Below, one piece after another: positions 5,713-13,087 of a stretch of 13,785 nucleotides of DNA. Position 1 is the stretch's first letter, and every line of letters begins with the position of its first letter. Under the pieces are notes generated by a model. That model did no database searches, was not told where the DNA came from, and saw only the letters and a program-made list of their open reading frames with translations. The translations under genes were made by a program, and so were the position numbers. Source of the DNA: Chlamydiia bacterium (GTDB taxonomy: Bacteria > Chlamydiota > Chlamydiia > Chlamydiales > FEN-1388); contig PMZB01000303.1 in NCBI GenBank assembly GCA_003170575.1, forward strand, positions 1 to 13,785, written 5' to 3'.

Positions 5713-8655
5713 TTATGACATCCCAAATGGCTTTTGCGGACCATAATATGAACGATACTGTTTGGCATTGACAAGCACGCCCCAGTCTCGATCTTTTCTG
5801 CTCCCATCAACCCACATTTTCCATCCCTCAATGGGCCGCCCTTCAGTGCCATAGGCATTCACACTCCAAAGCTCGAGCTGCTGGTTGACCGGGCTATACA
5901 CGAAAGCGAAAAACTCTTTTACCCAGTTAGAATCAGCAAAAATGATTGGGGCAGGAGGCAGGAGCTTTTTACTTCGAAGGGTATTCACAACGGTCTCAAG
6001 AACGTCCTGGCCAAAGCGCGTTTTATTTGCTGCAAATATAAGTGTGCTCTTGATTATATCTAGAAGCTCTTTCGCTCGAATCGGCCTGTGAATCAAGCCC
6101 ACTAGATTTTCTATATACGTTAAGACTTCTTCCTTCTTTCCCTCTTTGGGAAAAAGTAAACTAAGAATCTCAACCAAAAGATCTTTAATTGCATCGCTAT
6201 GTGTATATGGAACAGATTCGTAAAGCACGCTATCAAGCGATATCTGTTCAAGGGCTTCTCGGTGCATTCTAAGCAATCCATCAATATCAAAAAGCCTCTG
6301 GATCTCCTTAGCAAGCTCATAGGGACGAATAAATCCAGAAATCATGGCTGTTTGGTCAAGAAAACGAAGCTGTATGGATTGGGGGAGCTTTGCCGCAAGA
6401 AATCGACAAAATTCGTTCACCGAAGCTGGATCTAGAACACAAGAGGAGTAAAATGCACGAGAGGGGTTAATTGACTTATAGGAGATCCATGAGTAGCTAT
6501 AGTTTTCTCCTGCCCAACTCTCTGAAAATAAGGGAGAAGATGGCAGTAAAAGAAATGCGTGTGTTGGCGAATGCATGAGCAGCCTATCAGGGCGCGGGAC
6601 GCCAGATCGGTTCATAGAAAGGCGTGTCGTGTCGATAAGGAATGCTAAAAGCTCAGTTTCATTTTCTACCCACCGCCCCACTTCCTCAGGCTTATTTTCC
6701 AGGCAAAAATAGCCGCTCACAAGAGTGTTCATCGAACCGCCCGAGGTATACACCCAAGGCTTTTTTTCTATGCTGTCCAAGTGCGCAAGAGGATCGGCAA
6801 TGGGGCGCACGCCATGTGCCAGAGCTGTTCGGGTAAATGCTGACTCAAGAAACGCATCTGACCGCACATGATTCGCAAGGCGCGTAATAACTGAGCTAAA
6901 CTCTGCTTCAATACCCTGTACTTCAGAATAATGCAGAAGCTCTTGCTCAGTAATAGTAAAGAAGGAAACTAACGCCTCAACATACTCATCAAGAGAGGCA
7001 ATTTTTGTCCACAAGGAGGGATTCGTCCTTCCATACTTATAGATCAACCGAAACCCTGCAGGGCTATCGTCAAATGGGCCTGCTTGTATTTCATGAATAT
7101 CTGCGTCGTAAATCTCTTGGAAATATTCCTGCATCAGCTGGTCATATGCGTTAATCAAAAACTCGTGAAGATGAGTAATCTTATTTGTTTTCTCGATTGC
7201 AGTTTCACAGAGCTCTCTAATGTGATACTGTTCCGCCTGCCGGGTCTGGTACTCAATCTTCAACCACTGCACCTCCGACTCAGTTGCAGCTTGTGCGAGA
7301 CGCCTTCCAAGATAATCAACTTCCAGCGAAATAGCATTCAGTTTGTCTTGTTGTTCTTGAAGATCTCTATTTGTCTCCTCAACACGCTGTTTGGAAATCT
7401 CATACAAAACCTGACCAATTCCGCCCTCATCATCCCAATTCACACCAAGGCTTGAGTAAAAATTCCATCTCGCAAATTCAAACTTTACCTCAGCAAAGGA
7501 AGCAATGGTAAACTCCCAGCTTTTAAGAAGAGCGCAGTCTGCTTCCGCCTTAAACCACCTCTTTGCAGTTTCCCAGAGAGCAAAAAAATGCTGAAATACT
7601 TTTCCGTGTTTCCCAGAGGCTGTCTCTCGGGTTGTCATGATAATGCTTGTTTGGCGCATGACCCTTGGTCTATTGATATATTCTTCATATTCAGCTTCAG
7701 TGAGATGCAGAAAGTCGAGCAAAAGAAGTTTTAAAATCTCGTCCACATTCGTTAAAAAAAAGCCTTCTTGTTTTCTCTTCAAACGGAACACTTTTTCTAT
7801 AAGCTCCAAAAGAAGCCGCTGTAATTCTTTTGGTGTTTTCTCTCCTGGCAAAAGTCCAACTTCTTGAACTGCCCGGATAAGAGAAGGGGAAATCCACACA
7901 GGTTGAGGGGAGGCTACAACTGGGAGGGCGAGTATAAAAGGCTTTCTCAAGTCCCCTTGGCCCCAACTAGAGCTTAAAGGTACGCTATATTCATTCCCTG
8001 AAACGGTTTTTTTCAGTTTCCCGGTTCCAATAAGCTCATCAAGATCTTTAAAAAAAAGAGTAGGCTGATCCTCGTGCACAAGAATTGAAGGAGCTGTGGC
8101 AAAACAGGAGCCAAGGCTCTGGCGCAGGGTTGTCAAAAAGGCAGCTATCGCAGCTTGCCGCGCATGTGCATCATTCACAGTAACTGAATCGGGAAGTAGA
8201 AGTGTGTCTCTAATTACCTCCTCTGCAAGACGATTGGTCAAAGGCCGGCTCATCTTTTTAATGAGCCTTTGTACATCCACATTGTCAGCTAAGAATGTGC
8301 AAGCAGATAAAAATCGCTTGTACCGTTTTCGCGCTTCTTCACATCCAATTCCAAGGGAATACAGGCCTTGTGCGAGCAACTCTTTTGCTCGCTGTATCCG
8401 GTAATTAAGTAATTCCCCTGTCTCAGAGACAAAAAGAGCGGCTAATTTTCTCGCCCTTCGCACATTGAGCACGGAACAGCTTGCTTGAATGCCGCTTCTA
8501 TCAATACTCAAGGCTTCAGCAACATTTTCGTCAAAAAGCACAGATTCGAGCTCTGCATCTAGCCCCAACCTCAAGGGGGGGCTCGAAACGAGCGAGGACA
8601 AATATATTTGTTCGGATGAAAACTCTTGAGGCTGATACTCCATAAAAAAACTCAT
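5713..8655 (-). CDS. Large conserved-type protein with papain-like Cys box (putative cysteine protease fold)
   Basis: This 980-residue protein has no signal peptide or membrane segment. Residues 60-180 are helical and Arg/Lys-rich. At 179-187 the sequence QSLGSCFAT resembles the papain-type Q..GSC[WF]A box, with Cys184 as candidate nucleophile and Gln179 as oxyanion residue, although the Gln is one residue closer than in papain. A THAF (698-701) could hold the catalytic His. Near the C-terminus ADSNW (907-911) is followed by FFAFVYSP and LELW, which could supply the Asp or Asn. Residues about 420-500 are a coiled coil inserted between the Cys and His regions. The whole is far larger than typical papain-like enzymes (200-350 residues), so the fold call is inference. 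The first ATG (8655) is used; MEYQPQ (8643) is an alternative and neither has a strong ribosome site. The gene is divergent from thrS. I believe it is a lineage-wide chlamydial protein, but could not check. Confidence 0.8.
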   Translation of the reverse strand: MSFFMEYQPQEFSSEQIYLSSLVSSPPLRLGLDAELESVLFDENVAEALSIDRSGIQASCSVLNVRRARKLAALFVSETGELLNYRIQRAKELLAQGLYSLGIGCEEARKRYKRFLSACTFLADNVDVQRLIKKMSRPLTNRLAEEVIRDTLLLPDSVTVNDAHARQAAIAAFLTTLRQSLGSCFATAPSILVHEDQPTLFFKDLDELIGTGKLKKTVSGNEYSVPLSSSWGQGDLRKPFILALPVVASPQPVWISPSLIRAVQEVGLLPGEKTPKELQRLLLELIEKVFRLKRKQEGFFLTNVDEILKLLLLDFLHLTEAEYEEYINRPRVMRQTSIIMTTRETASGKHGKVFQHFFALWETAKRWFKAEADCALLKSWEFTIASFAEVKFEFARWNFYSSLGVNWDDEGGIGQVLYEISKQRVEETNRDLQEQQDKLNAISLEVDYLGRRLAQAATESEVQWLKIEYQTRQAEQYHIRELCETAIEKTNKITHLHEFLINAYDQLMQEYFQEIYDADIHEIQAGPFDDSPAGFRLIYKYGRTNPSLWTKIASLDEYVEALVSFFTITEQELLHYSEVQGIEAEFSSVITRLANHVRSDAFLESAFTRTALAHGVRPIADPLAHLDSIEKKPWVYTSGGSMNTLVSGYFCLENKPEEVGRWVENETELLAFLIDTTRLSMNRSGVPRPDRLLMHSPTHAFLLLPSSPLFSESWAGENYSYSWISYKSINPSRAFYSSCVLDPASVNEFCRFLAAKLPQSIQLRFLDQTAMISGFIRPYELAKEIQRLFDIDGLLRMHREALEQISLDSVLYESVPYTHSDAIKDLLVEILSLLFPKEGKKEEVLTYIENLVGLIHRPIRAKELLDIIKSTLIFAANKTRFGQDVLETVVNTLRSKKLLPPAPIIFADSNWVKEFFAFVYSPVNQQLELWSVNAYGTEGRPIEGWKMWVDGSRKDRDWGVLVNAKQYRSYYGPQKPFGMS

Positions 8656-8734
8656 CCAGAATGTCTTGCGTATGATACACTGGACTAATTTCTATTAACT
8701 CGCAACCATTGCGATGCTTTTTTTGAGGTCCATT
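8656..8734. promoter_or_regulatory. Divergent promoter region between the large gene and thrS
   Basis: This is a 79-base gap between two divergent starts and must hold promoters for both genes. Possible -10 elements are TATTAA (8693-8698, plus strand) and TATCAT (8679-8674, minus strand), but neither has a good -35 partner. GAGG at 8725-8728 is the thrS ribosome site, six bases before ATG 8735. A 5-bp inverted repeat (CGCAA-CCA-TTGCG, 8701-8713) precedes it. Confidence 0.35.
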
Positions 8735-10687
8735 ATGTTAACAGTACACGTAGCAAGAGATAACAAGGAAGAAATTTTAAAGCTCTCTCTTGGAGCAACG
8801 GCTCTTGATGCTGCAAAAAAACTTTCTATAACATCTCCCAGTGAATCTCTCTTTTGCTTAATTAACAAAAAGGCCTCAGATCTTGCAACGTCTCTTCAAG
8901 AAAATGATCATATAGAATTTATTTCCTTTTCTGATCCGCGCGGCAAGGAAGTGTTTTGGCACACCTCCGCTCACGTTCTTGCCCAAGCAGTTCTGCGCCT
9001 ATTTCCCAATGCAAAGCCAACAATTGGGCCAGCTATTGATGAAGGGTTCTACTATGACTTTGCAGATCTTACCATCTCGGATGAGGACTTTTCTAAAATC
9101 GAAGAAGAAGCGCTCCGCATTATCGAATCAAATCTTCAACCCAAAAAACATTCCCTTTCAAAAGAAGAAGCTTTATTCAAGTTTCCTAACAACCCGTACA
9201 AAGCTGAACTCATAGAAGGAATTGCCTCTCTAGGAGAAGCATTGACAGGCTATTCACAGGGCGAATTCTTTGATCTTTGCCGCGGGCCGCACCTTGCCTT
9301 CCTCGGGAAAATTAAAGCGTTTAAAATCCTCAAAACTTCAGGGGCCTATTGGCGCGGGGATGCAAAAAAAGAGATGCTGACAAGAATTTATGGCATCTCC
9401 TTCCCAACTAAACAGGAGCTGAAAGACTATCTTCACATGGTTGAAGAGGCCAAAAAAAGAGATCATAAGATTTTAGGGCCGCGGCTTAACCTGTTCATGC
9501 TGCGAGAAGAAGCGCCTGGAATTCCTTTCATCCTGCCTAAGGGCATGATTGTGTGGAATCGGCTTCTTGACTTCTGGAGAGAGAAGCACCGCCAATACAA
9601 CTATACTGAAATTAAAACTCCTTCCATGATGACAAAATCCCTTTGGGAAGTCTCTGGTCACTGGCAAAACTACCGGGCAAATATGTTTACTTCTGTTATC
9701 GAGGAGAGGGAATTTGCAATCAAGCCCATGAATTGTCCTGGGGGCATGCTGTACTATAAATCTACAGGACATAGTTACAGAGAATTTCCTCTTCGTGTGG
9801 GCGAGATTGGCCACGTACATCGTTATGAAGCCTCTGGTGCCCTTTCAGGGCTATTCCGTGTGCGGAGCTTTCATCAAGATGATGCACATATCTTTATGCA
9901 AAGAGAGCAGATACAAGACGTTATGAAAGAAACTCTTGCTCTTGCTGACGAGCTTTATTCAGTGTTTGGCCTTTCCTACACACTCGTTCTTTCTACAAAG
10001 CCAGAAGCAAATACTATTGGCAGCGATGAGGACTGGGAGATAGCAACAAAAGCATTGAAACAAGCCCTTGAAACAACTGGAAGGAAGTTTACCATTGCTG
10101 AAGGCGATGGCGCCTTTTATGGACCGAAAATCGATTTTCGCATCCATGATGCTCTTGGACGCGCATGGCAGTGTGGAACAATACAGCTTGACATGGCCCT
10201 TCCAGAGCGATTTCAGCTTGAATACACCGCACAAGACGGATCAAAAAAACGCCCTGTGATGATACATAGAGCCCTTCTTGGCTCCATTGAGCGATTCTTC
10301 GGCTCTTTGATCGAATATTTTGCAGGCAAGTTTCCTCTCTGGATCAGCCCTTCGCAGATCGCTATCGTGCCAGTTGCCGATCGACATGTACCCTACGCAA
10401 ATACTATACGGGATAAATTCTTCAATATGGGCTTTGAAGTACTTGTGGACGATTCCAACGAGTCTGTCTCGAAAAAAATCCGGGAAGCTCAGATTAACCT
10501 CTACAACTACATCCTCACAGTAGGAGACAAAGAAGTAGAGGCGAAAAATATCTCGGTGCGCACAAGGGATAATGTAGTCCATGGAGAGATGGATGTAGAA
10601 GTCTTTGCCGCAACCATATTAAAGGAACGAGAGGAAAAGATGCTCGCCTCTCCTCTCACAGCCCCCAAGACAGCCGATGTACATTGA
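8735..10687 (+). CDS. thrS: Threonyl-tRNA synthetase
   Basis: This 650-residue cytoplasmic class II synthetase attaches L-threonine to tRNA-Thr using ATP. Domains in order: TGS (1-64), N-terminal editing domain with HTSAH (76-80), and the Cys182 and His186 pair in DLCRGPH that clears mischarged Ser-tRNA. The catalytic core spans roughly 245-535, and the anticodon-binding domain from about 538. The zinc ligands Cys334 (MNCPGG), His385 (QDDAHIF) and His511 (MIHRALLGS) are present and carry the same numbers as I recall for the E. coli enzyme (642 residues). Motif 2 is FRVRSFHQDDAH. The start at 8735 is preferred because GAGG lies six bases upstream; an in-frame ATG at 8714 would add seven residues and place the ribosome site inside the coding region. 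Its last 11 bases overlap sua5. Nothing unusual is seen in the active or editing sites. Confidence 0.97.
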   Translation: MLTVHVARDNKEEILKLSLGATALDAAKKLSITSPSESLFCLINKKASDLATSLQENDHIEFISFSDPRGKEVFWHTSAHVLAQAVLRLFPNAKPTIGPAIDEGFYYDFADLTISDEDFSKIEEEALRIIESNLQPKKHSLSKEEALFKFPNNPYKAELIEGIASLGEALTGYSQGEFFDLCRGPHLAFLGKIKAFKILKTSGAYWRGDAKKEMLTRIYGISFPTKQELKDYLHMVEEAKKRDHKILGPRLNLFMLREEAPGIPFILPKGMIVWNRLLDFWREKHRQYNYTEIKTPSMMTKSLWEVSGHWQNYRANMFTSVIEEREFAIKPMNCPGGMLYYKSTGHSYREFPLRVGEIGHVHRYEASGALSGLFRVRSFHQDDAHIFMQREQIQDVMKETLALADELYSVFGLSYTLVLSTKPEANTIGSDEDWEIATKALKQALETTGRKFTIAEGDGAFYGPKIDFRIHDALGRAWQCGTIQLDMALPERFQLEYTAQDGSKKRPVMIHRALLGSIERFFGSLIEYFAGKFPLWISPSQIAIVPVADRHVPYANTIRDKFFNMGFEVLVDDSNESVSKKIREAQINLYNYILTVGDKEVEAKNISVRTRDNVVHGEMDVEVFAATILKEREEKMLASPLTAPKTADVH

Positions 10688-11627
10688 TATTGAGGAGGCT
10701 ATTTTTCATCTTTCCCATTCTCAACCTGTAGCCATCCCCACAGAGACAGTGTGGGGGTTGGCTGCGCGTATGGAGGATGAAGAAGGAGTAAACGAGATAT
10801 TCCGCCTTAAAAAAAGGCCGCCAAAAAACCCTCTTATTATTCACATTCACGATATAAGCCTTATTAAGGCGTATGCATCGGTCATTCCTGAGGACTTAGA
10901 GGCCCTTAGCCACAATTTTTGGCCAGGAGGGCTTACCCTCGCAATACCGATTATCCAAGAAAAAGTGCCTGCACAAGTACGCGCAAATCTTCCTACAGCT
11001 GCCTTTCGCATGCCTGATCATGCTACAACTCTTTCTCTCTTAGAAAGAGTAGGCCCACTAGTTGCCCCTTCGGCTAACCTTTCAGGAAAACCCTCTGCAA
11101 CAACCCCTCAGCATATTGAAGATGATTTCGGAAACTCTTTTCCTATACTCTATTCTCCCCATCAACCGTGCTCCGCAGGCATAGAGTCTACGATTCTTAT
11201 TTGGAAAAATGGCCTCTGGCATTGTGGAAGACCAGGAGCAGTCAGCCTCCTTGACATCGCAAAAGTTTTGGGATATCTACCGCTTAGCATCTCTGCTGAC
11301 AGAGAAGCTCCCCTTTGTCCAGGCCAGCTCTACCGCCACTATGCTCCGAAAGCGCATCTGACGCTCCATACCACTCTCTGGGAAAAGGAGCTTTCGTCCT
11401 GCTTTGATGGAGTGCTCGGGTTTACTGATCGAGTGTATGAAGGAGCTCCCCATCTTGTTACCATGGGATCTTCTTACGACATGCAGTCTATCGCAATGCG
11501 CCTTTATGCGGCCCTCAGAGAGCTTGATGATCTTCAACTCTCCTCAGTGTTCGTAGACATGAACATCCCCTCTACTCCAGAGTGGGCCCCAATCCATGAT
11601 CGGCTCTTCAAGGCTTCTTCTACTTGA
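10677..11627 (+). CDS. sua5: L-threonylcarbamoyladenylate synthase (Sua5 type)
   Basis: This 316-residue cytoplasmic enzyme makes threonylcarbamoyl-AMP from L-threonine, bicarbonate and ATP, the first step of t6A37 modification in ANN-decoding tRNAs. The YrdC-like domain spans about 1-200, with PTETVWGLA (21-29), the basic KKRPPK (45-50) and SAN (132-134) as nucleotide/threonine-binding elements, then STIL (171-174) and GRPG (184-187). The linker GQLYRHYAPKA (216-226) and a C-terminal domain of about 90 residues mark it as long Sua5 rather than short TsaC/YrdC (about 190 residues). The ATG at 10677 overlaps the thrS stop by 11 bases and has no clear ribosome site, so translation is likely coupled to thrS. 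A GAGGAGG just inside the gene has no start codon in reach. Its stop overlaps that of the convergent kinase gene. Confidence 0.94.
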   Translation: MYIDIEEAIFHLSHSQPVAIPTETVWGLAARMEDEEGVNEIFRLKKRPPKNPLIIHIHDISLIKAYASVIPEDLEALSHNFWPGGLTLAIPIIQEKVPAQVRANLPTAAFRMPDHATTLSLLERVGPLVAPSANLSGKPSATTPQHIEDDFGNSFPILYSPHQPCSAGIESTILIWKNGLWHCGRPGAVSLLDIAKVLGYLPLSISADREAPLCPGQLYRHYAPKAHLTLHTTLWEKELSSCFDGVLGFTDRVYEGAPHLVTMGSSYDMQSIAMRLYAALRELDDLQLSSVFVDMNIPSTPEWAPIHDRLFKASST

Positions 11628-13053
11628 AAAGAGTATTAAATGTTGCGAGAGCTTGCTGCGAATCTATGCGTGTTTTAGTCTCCGGATCAAGCAGAGAGGC
11701 AATAAATTGCTCCTCCTTGTCGCTGGAATTTACCAGAGATTCTCTGACATCATCCAAAACCGAATGATACTTTACAGTCGCTTCCTTTGCCCAATTGCAA
11801 TCCTGTACTTTATATTGTGCGTTTATCAAACGCACAGCCAACTGTGGTTTCAGAATCATTAACAAAGTCATTCCAAACGCATACATATCCATTTTTGGAT
11901 CGATGGATATGTATCTATTTTCAGAGCGAGCATCAAGGAGCTCCGGAGAAATATATCCAGGCGTCCCTCTATCAAGGAAAATAGCTGTGTTTGCTTTGCA
12001 AGTGGCTACTAAATCAATCAGTCTTCCCTCTCCATTCTTACAAAGAATATTTTCAGGCTTTACATCCAAATGGACAAAACCCTTAGTATGCATAGAGTTA
12101 AGGGACTCTAGCGCATCTCTGCAGCATTTTTTTGCAAGGTCTATTTGTCTGGCAGACTTGGGCAAAGGAATAATACCTTTAGCTTTTTCCTCATATATCA
12201 ATTCATAGACATTGCTATCGCATTTCTCACTCACATACCTGTTTTTTATACGTCCGGATTTGCTGATATACTGTGCTTTTGTAATGTTTAAAAGATAAGG
12301 CGTGGGTCCTAATTGCTCTCTGATATCTAATTCCTTTCTAATATCGCAAAAAAATCTTTGTCTTTGGAGGGGTGTTTTCTCTATTACTGTGTATCGTACG
12401 AAAGGTTGGAGAGTTCCATCAGAGAGTATTCGAAAACCACTCTTTACACGTTTAGAACCGCCCTCACCAATGAATTTTATACCATAATCAGCAATGAGAT
12501 CTCCCGTAGAAAAATCTTTATACACCTTCAAATGTTTAATTCCGTGTGTTTGCTGCAGGAGATCTGGGTTATATTCATCAGGCTTAACAAACCCCCTCCA
12601 ATTTGACAGATATCCATCTCGAATGATTTCAATATCATTTTCTGAGATACCATTCTCCCTGAGAGCCAATTCAAGATTTTCTCCTCTAGAAGAAGACTCC
12701 TCAACTTTTGGCTTTTTGGCAGCACGTGTTTCTTTTGGTTCTACTTCACGCGCACGCTTACGCTGAAGAGATTCTACCTGCCCAAAGGTTTCTGATATTC
12801 GACTTCTTTCTTCACGTAGGAGCTGCTGTAGGTCGCGTTTAAGCAGTAAATATTTTTTCGCTTTGAGCACCGAAACACATTGAGAAATATCCTTGAGTAC
12901 CCCTTGAGCAACATCTGTGGTGGCTATTTCTAACGGAATAGCTTGAAGACGACTATTGATTGCGGTTTGAACTTTTCGTACCTGTGCCTCATCCGCGAAC
13001 TTAGAGTTTCTTATCAAACTATCAAATCGCTCAGAAAATGAGGAGACCGTCAT
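11620..13053 (-). CDS. Eukaryotic-like Ser/Thr protein kinase with basic N-terminal stretch
   Basis: The protein has 477 residues. Residues 1-90 are helical. Residues 98-116 hold two basic clusters, RKR and KKPK, spaced 12 residues apart, resembling a bipartite nuclear localisation signal. The kinase domain spans about 190-477: glycine loop GEGGSKRV (196-203), candidate Lys226 in VIEK, candidate helix-C Glu241, catalytic loop HLDVKPEN (328-335, Asp330), metal site DLV (347-349) in place of DFG, GTPGYISPE (363-371) for the activation segment end, MDMYAFG (388-394) and TRIDSQQAL (461-469). It is thus close to complete; Asp347 is kept but the F-G is changed. There is no transmembrane or PASTA domain, unlike PknB-type cell-wall kinases. 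The start ATG 13053 has a near-ideal GGAGGT four bases upstream. It lies 34 bases downstream of a paralogue and may be co-transcribed. Substrates are unknown; a host target is inference. Confidence 0.9.
   Translation of the reverse strand: MTVSSFSERFDSLIRNSKFADEAQVRKVQTAINSRLQAIPLEIATTDVAQGVLKDISQCVSVLKAKKYLLLKRDLQQLLREERSRISETFGQVESLQRKRAREVEPKETRAAKKPKVEESSSRGENLELALRENGISENDIEIIRDGYLSNWRGFVKPDEYNPDLLQQTHGIKHLKVYKDFSTGDLIADYGIKFIGEGGSKRVKSGFRILSDGTLQPFVRYTVIEKTPLQRQRFFCDIRKELDIREQLGPTPYLLNITKAQYISKSGRIKNRYVSEKCDSNVYELIYEEKAKGIIPLPKSARQIDLAKKCCRDALESLNSMHTKGFVHLDVKPENILCKNGEGRLIDLVATCKANTAIFLDRGTPGYISPELLDARSENRYISIDPKMDMYAFGMTLLMILKPQLAVRLINAQYKVQDCNWAKEATVKYHSVLDDVRESLVNSSDKEEQFIASLLDPETKTRIDSQQALATFNTLFK
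11629..12270 (-). repeat. Kinase duplication, copy A (in the intact gene)
   Basis: The kinase C-lobe coding region matches copy B base by base over most of its length. A 39-base run (12056-12094) over the catalytic loop is identical to 13527-13565. Divergence is higher in the activation segment around 11950-12010. Confidence 0.85.
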
Positions 13054-13087
13054 AATTACCTCCGCCTATTTTTAGGTCACTAGCTTC

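Noticed and set aside
5592..5858. Minus-strand 88-residue frame across the end of the large gene
   Set aside because: Most of it overlaps the large gene in another frame and it has no ribosome site. The stretch after the large gene's stop reads better in the large gene's own frame.
8701..8713. Small CGCAA-CCA-TTGCG hairpin before thrS as an E. coli-like thrS autoregulatory operator
   Set aside because: The stem is only 5 bp and the loop does not mimic the threonine anticodon arm; chance is as likely.
8714..8734. Longer thrS start at ATG 8714
   Set aside because: The ribosome site GAGG (8725-8728) lies inside this extension and serves ATG 8735. The protein from 8735 begins with a typical TGS-domain start.
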